Positions 10,761-19,510 of a stretch of 64,000 nucleotides of DNA are shown here, piece after piece. Every line of letters begins with the position of its first letter. The stretch's first letter is position 1. Both the position numbers and the translations under genes were made by a program. The stretch spans positions 186,001-250,000 of the forward strand of contig NZ_MLYO01000012.1 of the NCBI RefSeq assembly GCF_001866665.1, given 5' to 3'. The notes under the pieces are model-generated. The model was not told the DNA's origin. It worked only from the letters and a program-made list of their open reading frames with translations, and did no database searches. Source of the DNA: Streptomyces monashensis (lineage in GTDB: Bacteria; Actinomycetota; Actinomycetes; Streptomycetales; Streptomycetaceae).

Positions 10761-10777
10761 AGCTGATCTTGAATGGG

Positions 10778-13700
10778 CTAGCGAAGCCGCTGGGAAATGA
10801 CCTTCGAGACGCCGTCGCCCTGCATGGAGACGCCGTAGAGCGCGTCGGCGACCTCCATCGTGCGCTTCTGATGCGTGATCACGATCAGCTGCGAGGCCTC
10901 CTGCAGCTCCTGCATGATCCGGATCAGCCGCTGGAGGTTGGTGTCGTCGAGCGCGGCCTCGACCTCGTCCATGACGTAGAAGGGGCTCGGCCGGGCCTTG
11001 AAGATCGACACCAGCAGCGCGACGGCCGTCAGTGACCGCTCGCCGCCCGACAACAGGGAGAGCCGCTTGACCTTCTTGCCCGGCGGTCGGGCCTCGACGT
11101 CCACACCGGTGGTGAGCATGTTGTCGGGATCGGTCAGGATCAGCCGCCCCTCGCCGCCCGGGAAGAGCCGGCTGAAGACACCCTCGAACTCGCGGGCCGT
11201 GTCCCGGTACGCCTCGGTGAAGACCTGCTCGACGCGCTCGTCGACCTCCTTCACCACCTGAAGCAGGTCGGCCCGGGTCTTCTTCAGGTCCTCCAGCTGC
11301 TCGCTGAGGAACTTGTGCCGCTCCTCCAGCGCCGCGAACTCCTCCAGCGCCAGCGGGTTGACCTTGCCCAGCTGCTGGTACGCCCGCTCGGCCGCCTTGA
11401 GCCGGCGCTCCTGCTCGGCCCGGTGGAAGGGCCGGGGCTGGTTGCGCGGGTGCTCGGGGTCCTCGGGCAGCACCTCGCCCTCGGCGGGCGGCGAGGGCGG
11501 CACCGGCAGGTGCGGCCCGTACTCCGACACCAGTCCCGCCGGTTCGACGCCCAGCTCCTCCAGCGCCTTGGTCTCCAGCTGCTCGATCCGCAGCCGCTTC
11601 TCGGCGCCGAGCACCTCGCCGCGGTGCACCGAGTCCGTCAGCTTGTCCAGTTCCGACTTCAGCTCGCGGCCCGCGGTGCGCGCGGCGGTCAGCTCCTGCT
11701 CGCGCCGCGCCTTCGCGGCCTCGGCGGCGGTGCGCTCCCGCTCGGCACGGGCGAGGGACACCTCGATGTGCGCGAGCAGCTGCCGGGTGCCGGAGGCGAC
11801 GGCCTCGGCGACGGCCGCCTCGTGCCGCAGCCGGGCCCGGCGCTGCTCGGCACGCGCGCGTGCCTCGCGCTCGGCGCGGGCGGCCCGGTCGAGCGAGTCG
11901 GCCCGCCCGGCGAGCCCCTTGACCCGCTCCTCGTGGGTACGGACCTGCAGCCGGGCCTCCATCTCGGTCTGCCGGGCATTGGCGCCGTCGGCGGCGAGCC
12001 GGTCGCGCACCGAGGTGTCCGGTTCGTCCGCCCCGTCTTCCCCGAGGGGGGCTTTCTCCTCGGCGACCGCCAGCCGCTCGGCCAGCTCCTCGGCCTCCTG
12101 TACGGCCTTGTCCAGCGCGTCCTGCGCGCGGGCGGCGGCAGCGGCGGAGCGCTCGGCCTCCCCGGCGGCACCGCGCGCCTGCCCGGCGAGCCGGCCGAGC
12201 TGCTGGGCGACGGCCGACTTCTCCCGGTCGGCGGCCCTGCGCCGCTCCCCCAGCTCTTCCACGAGGGCGGCGGCCTCGGCACGCCGGCCGGTCGCCGCCC
12301 GCTGCGCCTCGGTCAGCTCCTCGCAGCGCAGCGCCAGCTCGTCCAGCTCGGCCGCGGCCTCGTCCACGGAGGCCTGCACCTCCAGCAGACTCGGCGCACC
12401 GGCCGAGCCGCCGTGCGCGAAGTGGGCGCCGAGCAGGTCGCCCTCGGCGGTGACGGCGGTGAGCTCCGGGTGCGCGTAGACCAGTTCCTCGGCTTCCTCC
12501 AGGGTGCCGACGAGCACGATTCCCTGCAGGAGGCGGTGGACGGCGGGCATGAGCTCGGCGGGGCCGCGCACGAGCTCGGCGGCGGCGCGCCCACCGGGGG
12601 GTGTGGTGGTGGAAGCGTCGGCGACTGCGGGTGCGTCGTCTCCCGCCAGGATCAATGCCGCCCGGCCGCCGTCCTGCTTGCGCAGGAGGCGGATCGCGTC
12701 CGCCGCCGCTGCCGGGTTCGACACGGCGACGGCGTCCGCCGCCGCGCCGAACGCCGCCGCCAGGGGGACCTCGTGGCCGGGGGTGACCGTCAACAGCTCG
12801 GCCGCCGGGCCGAGTACGCCCGTCAGCCGGTCCCGGGCACCCAGCAGTATCCCGGTGCCGTCCTTCCGGCGCAGGCCCAGGGCCAGGGCCTCCCGGCGGG
12901 CCTGGGTGGCGGCGCGGCTGCGCTCCGCCGTGGTGAGGGCCTCGCGGGCCGCGCTCAGGGCGGACTCCGCCTCGGCGAGCTGCTGTCTGGCCGCCTCGTG
13001 CCGCTCGGCCAGGTCCGCGTCGTCGGCGTCGAGGCCGTCCACCTCGGCCTTGAGGGCCTCGTACTCCTCCTGGGCGGCGACCGCCCGCTCCTGTGCCTCG
13101 TCGCGGGCCGCGGCCAGCCGATCGATCTCGGCCTGCGCCGAGGCCGCGCGCGAACGGGCCGCGTTGACCTGGCCGTTGAGGCGGGCCAGACCCTCGCGGC
13201 GGTCGGCGATGGCGCGGGCCACGTCCTTCAGCCGGCGCTCCTCGACGGCCAGTTCCCGCTCGAGCTCGGACCGGTGCGCGACGGTGTCGTCCAGGGCGTG
13301 CTGGGCCGCGTCCAGGGCAGCCTCCAGCTCGGCCTCCTGCTCGCGGATGCGGGCGGCCTCGCGCTCCAGGTCCTCGGGGTCGCGCCCGCGCCGCTCCTCG
13401 GGGGGCGCGGACGTCGCGCTCTTCACGCGCGCGTCGGCCAGCGAGATCGTGCCCCGTACGCGTTCGGCCAGCTGGGACAGCTCGTACCAGGTCTGCTGGG
13501 CGCGCTGGAGGCGCGGCGTGAGCTGCCGTACCTCGTCCTCCAGCAGAGCCTCGCGCTGCAGGGCCTTCCTCAGCTCCTGCTCGGCCGCGTCCTTGCGCTC
13601 CTTCAGGGCGGCCTCGTCGGCGACCTCGGTCCTCAGCGCCTCACGCAGTCGTACGAGGTCGTCGGCGAGCAGGCGCAGGCGCGCGTCGCGGAGGTCGGCC

Positions 13701-14356
13701 TGGATGACGGCCGCCCTCCTCGCCACCGCCGCCTGGCGGCCGAGGGGCTTGAGCTGGCGGCGCAGTTCGTCGGTCAGGTCCTGCACGCGCGCGAGGTTGG
13801 CCTGCATCGCGTCCAGCTTGCGCAGGGCCTTCTCCTTGCGCTTGCGGTGCTTGAGGACGCCGGCCGCCTCCTCGATGAAGGCGCGGCGGCCCATGGGGTC
13901 GGCGTGCAGGACGGAGTCGAGCTGGCCCTGGCCGACGATGACGTGCATCTCGCGGCCGATGCCGGAGTCGGAGAGGAGGTCCTGGATGTCGAGGAGGCGG
14001 CAGGTGTCACCGTTGATCTGGTACTCGCTGCCGCCGTTGCGGAACATGATCCGCGTGATGGTGACCTCGGCGTACTCGATGGGCAGCGCACCGTCGGAGT
14101 TGTCGATGGTCAGGGACACCTCGGCGCGGCCCAGCGGCGGGCGGCCGGTGGTGCCGGCGAAGATGACGTCCTCCATCTTGCCGCCGCGCAGCGACTTGGC
14201 GCCCTGCTCGCCCATGACCCAGCTGAGCGCGTCCACGACATTGGACTTGCCCGAGCCGTTCGGTCCGACGACACACGTGATGCCCGGTTCGAACCGGAGT
14301 GTGGTCGCCGAGGCGAACGACTTGAACCCGCGGAGGGTCAGGGCCTTGAGGTGCAC
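10778..14356 (-). CDS. smc: Chromosome segregation ATPase SMC
   Basis: 1192 residues, the usual SMC length. Walker A GPNGSGKSNVVDA is at residues ~31-43. Two very long coiled coils rich in Glu/Ala/Arg flank a hinge around residues ~500-670. The C-terminal head has the signature LSLLSGGERSLTAVALL and Walker B YVMDEVEAALDD. SMC with ScpA/ScpB compacts and segregates chromosomes during sporulation septation. The start is GTG at 14356 (MHLKALTLRGFKSFASAT). Lone in its transcription unit, with hairpins on both sides. Confidence 0.98.
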   Translation of the reverse strand: MHLKALTLRGFKSFASATTLRFEPGITCVVGPNGSGKSNVVDALSWVMGEQGAKSLRGGKMEDVIFAGTTGRPPLGRAEVSLTIDNSDGALPIEYAEVTITRIMFRNGGSEYQINGDTCRLLDIQDLLSDSGIGREMHVIVGQGQLDSVLHADPMGRRAFIEEAAGVLKHRKRKEKALRKLDAMQANLARVQDLTDELRRQLKPLGRQAAVARRAAVIQADLRDARLRLLADDLVRLREALRTEVADEAALKERKDAAEQELRKALQREALLEDEVRQLTPRLQRAQQTWYELSQLAERVRGTISLADARVKSATSAPPEERRGRDPEDLEREAARIREQEAELEAALDAAQHALDDTVAHRSELERELAVEERRLKDVARAIADRREGLARLNGQVNAARSRAASAQAEIDRLAAARDEAQERAVAAQEEYEALKAEVDGLDADDADLAERHEAARQQLAEAESALSAAREALTTAERSRAATQARREALALGLRRKDGTGILLGARDRLTGVLGPAAELLTVTPGHEVPLAAAFGAAADAVAVSNPAAAADAIRLLRKQDGGRAALILAGDDAPAVADASTTTPPGGRAAAELVRGPAELMPAVHRLLQGIVLVGTLEEAEELVYAHPELTAVTAEGDLLGAHFAHGGSAGAPSLLEVQASVDEAAAELDELALRCEELTEAQRAATGRRAEAAALVEELGERRRAADREKSAVAQQLGRLAGQARGAAGEAERSAAAAARAQDALDKAVQEAEELAERLAVAEEKAPLGEDGADEPDTSVRDRLAADGANARQTEMEARLQVRTHEERVKGLAGRADSLDRAARAEREARARAEQRRARLRHEAAVAEAVASGTRQLLAHIEVSLARAERERTAAEAAKARREQELTAARTAGRELKSELDKLTDSVHRGEVLGAEKRLRIEQLETKALEELGVEPAGLVSEYGPHLPVPPSPPAEGEVLPEDPEHPRNQPRPFHRAEQERRLKAAERAYQQLGKVNPLALEEFAALEERHKFLSEQLEDLKKTRADLLQVVKEVDERVEQVFTEAYRDTAREFEGVFSRLFPGGEGRLILTDPDNMLTTGVDVEARPPGKKVKRLSLLSGGERSLTAVALLVSIFKARPSPFYVMDEVEAALDDTNLQRLIRIMQELQEASQLIVITHQKRTMEVADALYGVSMQGDGVSKVISQRLR

Positions 14357-14488
14357 GCCGCCGGACTCTACCGGGCGCCGCTATCTCACTCCACGAACCC
14401 TCCGGGCCGCGCGGTTTCACCAGTGAACATGCAGGGCACACCGTACGTTAAAGAGGGTGAAACGATGCGGGGGAAAGCAGAAAGAAGG

Positions 14489-14510
14489 AAGGGACGCCGA
14501 AGCGTCCCTT
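14489..14510 (-). terminator. UUCG-loop intrinsic terminator of the small coiled-coil gene
   Basis: On the minus strand AAGGGACGC-TTCG-GCGTCCCTT forms a 9-bp stem closed by a UUCG tetraloop, followed by CCTTCTTTC. This is one of the few classical-looking intrinsic terminators here. It lies between the small gene (14606-14809) and smc. Confidence 0.85.
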
Positions 14511-14605
14511 GCAACTCTGACGACTGGGTTGCAGCCGTCCGATCAACTGAGCGGTTGATTCGGCAGCCCGATGACTGCGACTGCTGTCGTGGAGCGATGC
14601 AGTAA

Positions 14606-14809
14606 TCAGGTGAGCGCAGGCTCCGCCTGGTGTGCGTCGATGCTCTCCATGATCCTGTCCTGAGAGGCGGCAGCCGTCAGCGCGTCGTTCTCCGCCTGGA
14701 TCCGTACGAGCTCGGACTCCAGGTCCTGGACACGCTGCTGCAACCGTCGCATCTCGGCGAGGAGTCGAGGGTCGGAGCCGCCGACGTAACCGAGAAGCGC
14801 CTTTGCCAT
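14606..14809 (-). CDS. Small coiled-coil protein of unknown function
   Basis: 67 residues from ATG at 14809, with GGAGG upstream. After MAKALLGYVGGSDPR comes a heptad-like amphipathic stretch (LLAEMRRLQQRVQDLESELV, then RIQAENDALTAAASQ) predicting a coiled coil, probably a dimer. The C-terminus is short and polar. No enzyme motif is present. It is transcribed alone, upstream of smc but separated from it by the UUCG-loop terminator. I recall similar small proteins at this position in other Streptomyces but know no function. Confidence 0.8.
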   Translation of the reverse strand: MAKALLGYVGGSDPRLLAEMRRLQQRVQDLESELVRIQAENDALTAAASQDRIMESIDAHQAEPALT

Positions 14810-15191
14810 GATGGATGGTCCTCCACACTGAGTGACCGACCGATGCGGTGTGGGTCGTGAGGGATTCGCACCCGCGGTGCTTGGCACATCCGGGTGTTGC
14901 TCTGCTGTTCCTTCATGCCAAACAGCTAAGGTGCGCGGGGCTTTCAGCGTCTCACCAAAAAGTTTGACGGTCAACACGATCACACCCCGTATTGGCGGGC
15001 GAACCGGGGGCGCGCGGCCGGGAAATCGGCGGCGCTGCGACTCTTCCGGTGCCTCGGGGCGTGTCGATCAGTCGTAGCAGGGGAGCCTGCCATGCCGGGG
15101 TCTTCTTGGCAACCACCAGGCCGTTTCCACCGTCCGTACCCGCGCGCGGCACCTCTTCGCGCGCCCGCCGGTGCGGTGTCGCGGGCCCCGG
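14810..15191. other. Spacer between acyP and the small coiled-coil gene
   Basis: About 380 bp without a credible gene. The A/T-richest part (14930-14980) contains the palindrome TTGAC-G-GTCAA at 14964-14974, overlapping a possible -35 (TTGACC on the minus strand), with no strong -10 seen. This probably carries the promoter of the small gene, with a leader of more than 100 nt. Confidence 0.45.
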
Positions 15192-15473
15192 TCAACGGAT
15201 GGCGAAGCCGTCGTAGCCGCCGCGGGGTGTGTCCCAGATCTCCGTGACACCTTCCACGCGCCCGGGCGTGTCGGTGCCCTGGAGCCAGTCGAGCAGTCCC
15301 TCGCAGTCCTCGCGCGGCCCTTCCGCGACCACCTGGACCCGGCCGTCGGCCAAATTGAGAGCAAAACCACTCAGGCCGCCGATCTCCAGCGCCTTCGCGC
15401 GCGTGAACCATCGAAAACCCACACCTTGGACGCGCCCACGCACCCAGGCGACCAGCCGTACATCGTCGTTCAT
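15192..15473 (-). CDS. acyP: Acylphosphatase
   Basis: 93 residues, the normal acylphosphatase size. The phosphate-binding loop [12 protein letters not shown] carries catalytic Arg21, and GFALNLADG carries catalytic Asn40; the conserved G-x-V-Q-V-V-A-E-G follows. It hydrolyses acyl phosphates such as carbamoyl and acetyl phosphate. Both catalytic residues are intact. It is monocistronic, divergent from the CAP-domain gene. Confidence 0.97.
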   Translation of the reverse strand: MNDDVRLVAWVRGRVQGVGFRWFTRAKALEIGGLSGFALNLADGRVQVVAEGPREDCEGLLDWLQGTDTPGRVEGVTEIWDTPRGGYDGFAIR

Positions 15474-15652
15474 GGGTGCAACCTAACCGGCCGATGTCGC
15501 TCGGGACACGGCGCCTCCCGATGCCATGGGGTACCGTCCCCACCCAATGAATCTCATATGAAACTCACTCGATCGAGTGAATCGGGTGGGCCGGGGGGTC
15601 AGGCGCCACCGGGCACCGGACAGCCCGCGAGGACGAGGAAGAGGGCAAGGGG

Positions 15653-16882
15653 ATGGGACGGCACCGACGCTCCGCCGCCGGCCGCGCCGCCGAGGGCCGC
15701 GCCACGGGGCTCACGCACACGGACACCTCCGCCACCGGGAGCGACGGCCCACCGGACTCGTACGCGCGTGACCCGTACACGACGGACTCGTACCCGACGG
15801 ACCCGTACCCGACAGACCCGTACCCGACAGACCCGTACCTGCGGGATCCGCACACGCCCGACTCGTACACCCGGGATCCGTACGCGCTGGAGCTGTACAG
15901 GCGGGACGGGGTGCCCAGGGGCATCGCGCCGTATCTGAACCCGGAGGCCTACGCGGAGGCGAACCCGCGGGCCCACGCCTATCCGTTCGCCGACGGCGGT
16001 GGCGCGGGCTCCGGTGCGGGTGGCGGGTTCACGCCGGGCGGCGACTCCTCCCGGCGCCGGCGCCGCAAGAGGACCGGCGGGCCGGTGCGCGTGGGCCTGC
16101 TCGGCACGGCGGCCGCCGTCGCGCTCGGCACGGCCGCGGTGGCCACGGGCGTGGTGCCCGGGCTGGAGCACTACAAGCTCGGCGGCGGTACGGACACCGG
16201 CAGCGACTCGGTGCAGGCGGCGGACTCGCCGGGCAACACGGCGACCGAGCAGGGCGGCACGTCGGGCAGCGCCGGCCACCGCGAGGGCGACGCCGGCGCC
16301 GGCCGGACCGCGACGCGCCCGGCGTCCCCGAGCCCGTCCACCGCCGCGTCGGCCTCCGCGTCCGCCTCGACGTCGGCCTCCCCGTCCAGGACGTCGGGCG
16401 GGATTCCGGCGCCCCGGGCCACCGCGTCCCGGTCGACGAGCACCCCGTCGCACACGGCGAGCAAGGCGCCCGCGGCGAGCGCCGCACCGGCGACGGTGTC
16501 GGCGCGGAGCGCGGCCGAGACGGAGGTGCTGAGGCTCGTCAACCAGGAGCGGTCGAAGGTCGGGTGCAGCCCGCTCGCGGCGAACTCCTCGCTGACCAGG
16601 CTGGCCGAGGCGTTCAGCGACGACATGGCCGCACGGGGCTTCTTCGACCACACGGACCCGGACGGCAAGTCGCCGTGGGACCGGGCCTCGGCGGCCGGGA
16701 TCAGCAACCTGGGCGGCGAGAACATAGCCCGCGGCCAGACGGACGCGCAGGCCGTGATGACGGCCTGGATGAACAGCCCCGGCCACAAGGCCAACATCCT
16801 GAACTGCGACTTCAAGACCCTCGGCGTCGGCGTCCACTTCGGCACCGGCGGCCCTTGGTGGACGCAGGACTTCGGCTACTGA
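15653..16882 (+). CDS. CAP (SCP/PR1)-domain membrane-anchored protein
   Basis: 409 residues. The N-terminal ~110 residues are low-complexity and contain Y-P-T-D-P repeats. A basic run (RRRRRKR) then precedes a single hydrophobic helix (VGLLGTAAAVALGTAAVATG). Next comes a Ser/Thr/Ala/Pro-rich linker, probably wall-spanning. The last ~125 residues are a CAP domain: ETEVLRLVNQERSK, two cysteines (VGCSPL and ILNCDF), FFDHTDPDG and GENIARGQ. The N-in/C-out layout puts the CAP domain outside. Bacterial CAP proteins have no settled function. Ends 3 bp from the convergent acetyltransferase remnant. Confidence 0.88.
   Translation: MGRHRRSAAGRAAEGRATGLTHTDTSATGSDGPPDSYARDPYTTDSYPTDPYPTDPYPTDPYLRDPHTPDSYTRDPYALELYRRDGVPRGIAPYLNPEAYAEANPRAHAYPFADGGGAGSGAGGGFTPGGDSSRRRRRKRTGGPVRVGLLGTAAAVALGTAAVATGVVPGLEHYKLGGGTDTGSDSVQAADSPGNTATEQGGTSGSAGHREGDAGAGRTATRPASPSPSTAASASASASTSASPSRTSGGIPAPRATASRSTSTPSHTASKAPAASAAPATVSARSAAETEVLRLVNQERSKVGCSPLAANSSLTRLAEAFSDDMAARGFFDHTDPDGKSPWDRASAAGISNLGGENIARGQTDAQAVMTAWMNSPGHKANILNCDFKTLGVGVHFGTGGPWWTQDFGY
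15776..15850 (+). repeat. 15-bp tandem repeat encoding Y-P-T-D-P units
   Basis: Five adjacent 15-bp units related to TACCCGACAGACCCG (two exact copies at 15806-15820 and 15821-15835, diverging outward) lie in frame within the CAP-domain gene. Copy number is a multiple-of-three change, so expansion or contraction would keep the frame. Confidence 0.85.
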
Positions 16883-16885
16883 GGC

Positions 16886-17373
16886 TCACAGAGCACGGCG
16901 GTGGGTCAGCCCGGGGCGGCCGCCCGGCAGCGTCTCGCCGACGACCGCGAAACCCGTGCGGGCCGGCACCGCCCGTGAGGCGGCGTTGTCGAGGGTGGCC
17001 CGGGCCCGCGGGACCGTGAGACCGTACCGCTCGGCGGCCCGGGCGCACACCGCCCGTACGCCCCAGCCGGCCGGCCCCGGCCCGCCGCCCGCTCCGCGAT
17101 CCGGTAGCCGAGTTCGGCGCCGCCGTCGGCCACGTCCACGAGGTTGACCCGGCCGAGCACCTCGCCGTCGGCGCCCACCACCACATGGAAGGAGCACTCC
17201 CCCGCCTCCTGCTCCGCCGGCGAGGCGCGCAGCCGCTCGCCGAACCGGGCGAAGTACTCCTCGCCCCGGTCCGGGACGGACGCTGCGAAGTACGCCCGGT
17301 TCTCCCGCTCGAAGGCCGCGAAGGCGAGGAGCGCGGGGGCGTGGTCCGGGCGGAGCAGACACAGCTCGGGCAT
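16886..17373 (-). pseudogene. GNAT acetyltransferase with an internal frameshift
   Basis: The ATG at 17373 opens a GNAT-family N-acetyltransferase (MPELCLLRPDHAPALLAFAA ... VNLVDVADGGAELGYRIAER). After about residue 103 this frame reads through low-complexity sequence, while the family-like continuation (RAVCARAAERYGLTVPRARA, then TLDNAASRAV) resumes in another frame and ends at the TGA at 16886. The shift lies near 17064-17084, in a run of GGCCGG repeats on the acetyl-CoA-binding loop (AAGRGxA...). About one base is missing relative to an intact gene. Either a true pseudogene or a sequencing error in a GC-rich tract. Substrate unknown. Confidence 0.75.
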
Positions 17374-17462
17374 GCCGGAACCGTACGCGTCACGGTCCGC
17401 TCCCGTCCCGCTGTCTTCCCCGCGTTTCCGGCAGCCTCGGGAGACCGCCGGACGGCACGGCC

Positions 17463-18047
17463 TCAGGCGGCGCTGCGACCGCGCGCGAACACCAGCGCGG
17501 TCTGCGTCACCCGGCGGCCCAGGTGCTCGGCGGTGGCGATGTCCGCCTTGTGGACGCCCTCGGGGCCCTGGTCGTTGTTGCTCTGTGCGGCGGCGCCGGC
17601 GAAGAAGCCGAGGCGGTTGAGGTCGTTCTCGGAGCCGGTGCTGCTGTTCCAGCCGGGGAGCAGGCCCAGGTTCACCCAGGTCATGCCGTGCTGGGCGGCG
17701 AGGGTCTGGAAGAACTGAAGGGTGTGCAGCTTGTCGCCGCTCTTGGAGGCCGAGTTGGTGAAGCCGGCGGCCAGCTTGTCCTGCCAGGCGCGGGTGAACC
17801 AGCGGCCCGAGGTGCCCTCGGCGAAGACGTGGAAGGCGCCGGAGGCGGTGCCCATGTAGGTGGGCGAGCCGAAGACGATCGCGTCGGAGCGGTCCAGCGT
17901 CTCCCACTGCTCGTCGGTGATCTCGTCGACCTTGATGAGGTGCACCTCGGCACCCGCGTCGGCGGCACCGGCGCGCACGGCCTCGGCGAGGACGGCGGTG
18001 TGGCCGAAGCCGGAGTGGTAGGCGATGGAAACGACAGGGGTGGTCAC
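17463..18047 (-). CDS. Flavodoxin-family NAD(P)H:quinone oxidoreductase-like protein
   Basis: 194 residues of the flavodoxin-like/WrbA-type fold. The N-terminal SIAYHSGFGHTAVLAEAV is the FMN phosphate loop, and VFGSPTYMGTASGAFHVF contains the conserved S-P-T-Y-M isoalloxazine loop. The later NLGLLPGW and FFAGAAAQSN segments fit the family. Likely a two-electron quinone reductase. Start GTG with GAGGAG upstream. It is divergent from an HxlR regulator with an inverted repeat between, so it is probably the regulator's target. Confidence 0.9.
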   Translation of the reverse strand: MTTPVVSIAYHSGFGHTAVLAEAVRAGAADAGAEVHLIKVDEITDEQWETLDRSDAIVFGSPTYMGTASGAFHVFAEGTSGRWFTRAWQDKLAAGFTNSASKSGDKLHTLQFFQTLAAQHGMTWVNLGLLPGWNSSTGSENDLNRLGFFAGAAAQSNNDQGPEGVHKADIATAEHLGRRVTQTALVFARGRSAA

Positions 18048-18114
18048 GGCAGACTCCTCGATCGGACAGCCCGGAGGGCGAGTGGGCAGCTCAAAAGCAG
18101 TGACCTCAGGAAAG

Positions 18115-18133
18115 CACTAACTTTCGGTTAGTG
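18115..18133. promoter_or_regulatory. Inverted-repeat operator for the HxlR regulator
   Basis: Perfect CACTAAC-N5-GTTAGTG (18115-18121, 18127-18133) sits between the divergent flavodoxin and HxlR genes. A third half-site-like GGTTAGCG follows at ~18143. Position and symmetry suit binding by the adjacent HxlR dimer, repressing both directions. Confidence 0.75.
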
Positions 18134-18173
18134 CAACCTGGTGGTTAGCGCTGTGCGTGCGTATCCTTGTGTC

Positions 18174-18581
18174 ATGAGCGCCACGCCCCAGGAACAGGAC
18201 CACCTCGCGGACACCCTCGCGTACGACGTCTTCGCCAAGGCCTGCCCGTCGCGCGCGACGCTGGAGCACGTCACGGGCCGCTGGGGCGGGCTGACGCTCG
18301 GCGCGCTCTACGAGGGGTCGCTGCGCTTCAACGAGCTGCGCCGCCGGGTCGACGGGGTGAGCGAGAAGATGCTGTCCCAGACGCTGCACGCGCTGGAGCG
18401 CGACGGCCTGGTGCACCGCGAGGCACAGCCGACGAACCCGCCGCGCGTGGACTACGAACTGACCGCGCTCGGCCACGAGGTCGCCGGGCGGCTGCTCGCC
18501 CTCATCCACTGCGTGGAGGGCGCGATGGACGACGTGCTCACGGCACGCGCGCGTTACGACGAGACGCGCGGCGCCCTCTGA
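18174..18581 (+). CDS. HxlR-family winged-helix transcriptional regulator
   Basis: 135 residues from ATG at 18174. The HxlR/DUF24 domain is clear: [40 protein letters not shown] and [20 protein letters not shown] with the final YELTALG wing. The cysteine in FAKACPSR is at the position used for redox sensing in QorR- and HypR-type members, so a thiol-responsive regulator of the divergent quinone reductase is likely. Its 3' end overlaps convergent mutM by 28 bp. Confidence 0.92.
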   Translation: MSATPQEQDHLADTLAYDVFAKACPSRATLEHVTGRWGGLTLGALYEGSLRFNELRRRVDGVSEKMLSQTLHALERDGLVHREAQPTNPPRVDYELTALGHEVAGRLLALIHCVEGAMDDVLTARARYDETRGAL

Positions 18582-19414
18582 CACTTCGGGCAGAAGTAGC
18601 TCGACCGGTTCATCCACGGGCGGCGGCGGATCGGCGTACCGCACCGCCCGCAGGGCTCGCCCTCGCGGCCGTAGGCGTCCAGGGACCGGTCGAAGTAGCC
18701 CGACTCGCCGTTGACGTTGACGTACAGGCTGTCGAAGCTGGTGCCGCCGACGGCGAGTGCCGCGTTCATCACGTCCCGGACGTGGCCGAGGAGTTCCTGG
18801 GTGACCGGGCGGGTGAAGTTCGCCGTCGGGCGCTCGTAGTGGACGCGGGCGCGCCACAGCGCCTCGTCCGCGTAGATGTTGCCGACGCCGCTGATCAGCG
18901 ACTGGTCGAGCAGGGCCCGCTTGATGGTGGTGCGCTTGCGGCGCAGCGCCCGGTGGAAGGCCTCGTCGTCGAACAGCGGGTCGAGGGGGTCGCGGGCGAT
19001 GTGCGCGATGACGTCGGGCAGTCCGTCGGGGGTGTTGTCGTGCAACGACAGTCCGCCGAAGGTGCGCTGGTCGACGAAGCGCAGTTCCGTGCCGAGGGAG
19101 TCGGCGAACCGGACGCGGATGCGCAGGTGCTTCTCGTCCGGCGCCTCGTGCGGCTGCACCAGCAGCTGGCCGCTCATGCCGAGGTGCGCCAGGATCGACT
19201 GGTTCGTCTCCTCCAGCGGCAGCCACAGGTACTTGCCGCGGCGGCGGGGAGTGCCGATGTGCCGGCCCTTGAGGCGGTGCGCGAAGTCGTCGGCGCCCGC
19301 GACGTGCCGGCGTACGGCGCGCGGGTGCAGCACCTCGACCTCGGCTACGGTGCGCTCGGCCACCCAGCGCGCGAGACCGCGCCGTACGACCTCGACCTCG
19401 GGCAACTCGGGCAT
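18554..19414 (-). CDS. mutM: Formamidopyrimidine-DNA glycosylase (Fpg/MutM)
   Basis: 286 residues. It begins MPELPEVE, giving catalytic Pro2 and Glu3 after methionine removal; Lys61 sits in [10 protein letters not shown]. The helix-two-turn-helix [16 protein letters not shown] and a C-terminal zinc finger (CGRCGTPI ... YFCPKCQR) are complete. Removes 8-oxoguanine and formamidopyrimidines and nicks the abasic site. Downstream of rnc, separated by a hairpin. Its last 28 bp are antisense to the HxlR gene's end. Confidence 0.98.
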   Translation of the reverse strand: MPELPEVEVVRRGLARWVAERTVAEVEVLHPRAVRRHVAGADDFAHRLKGRHIGTPRRRGKYLWLPLEETNQSILAHLGMSGQLLVQPHEAPDEKHLRIRVRFADSLGTELRFVDQRTFGGLSLHDNTPDGLPDVIAHIARDPLDPLFDDEAFHRALRRKRTTIKRALLDQSLISGVGNIYADEALWRARVHYERPTANFTRPVTQELLGHVRDVMNAALAVGGTSFDSLYVNVNGESGYFDRSLDAYGREGEPCGRCGTPIRRRPWMNRSSYFCPKCQRAPRVSS

Positions 19415-19459
19415 CGGGACCCCCCGTACAGAGCGCTCGCACGGAGCGGTGGATGAGCC

Positions 19460-19497
19460 GAGCGCCCGCCCCGTCGGGAACGGCGGGGCGGGCGCTC
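19460..19497 (-). terminator. Hairpin between rnc and mutM
   Basis: Perfect 14-bp stem GAGCGCCCGCCCCG (19460-19473) / CGGGGCGGGCGCTC (19484-19497), 10-nt loop, just past the rnc stop codon and before the mutM start. Confidence 0.82.
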
Positions 19498-19510
19498 GTA
19501 CTGCTGTGGG

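Noticed and set aside
11315..14605. 1096-residue open frame antisense to smc
   Set aside because: It is the GC-skewed shadow of the smc coiled coil (Leu/Gly/Arg/Val-rich, no motifs), while the smc frame has all head, hinge and coil features.
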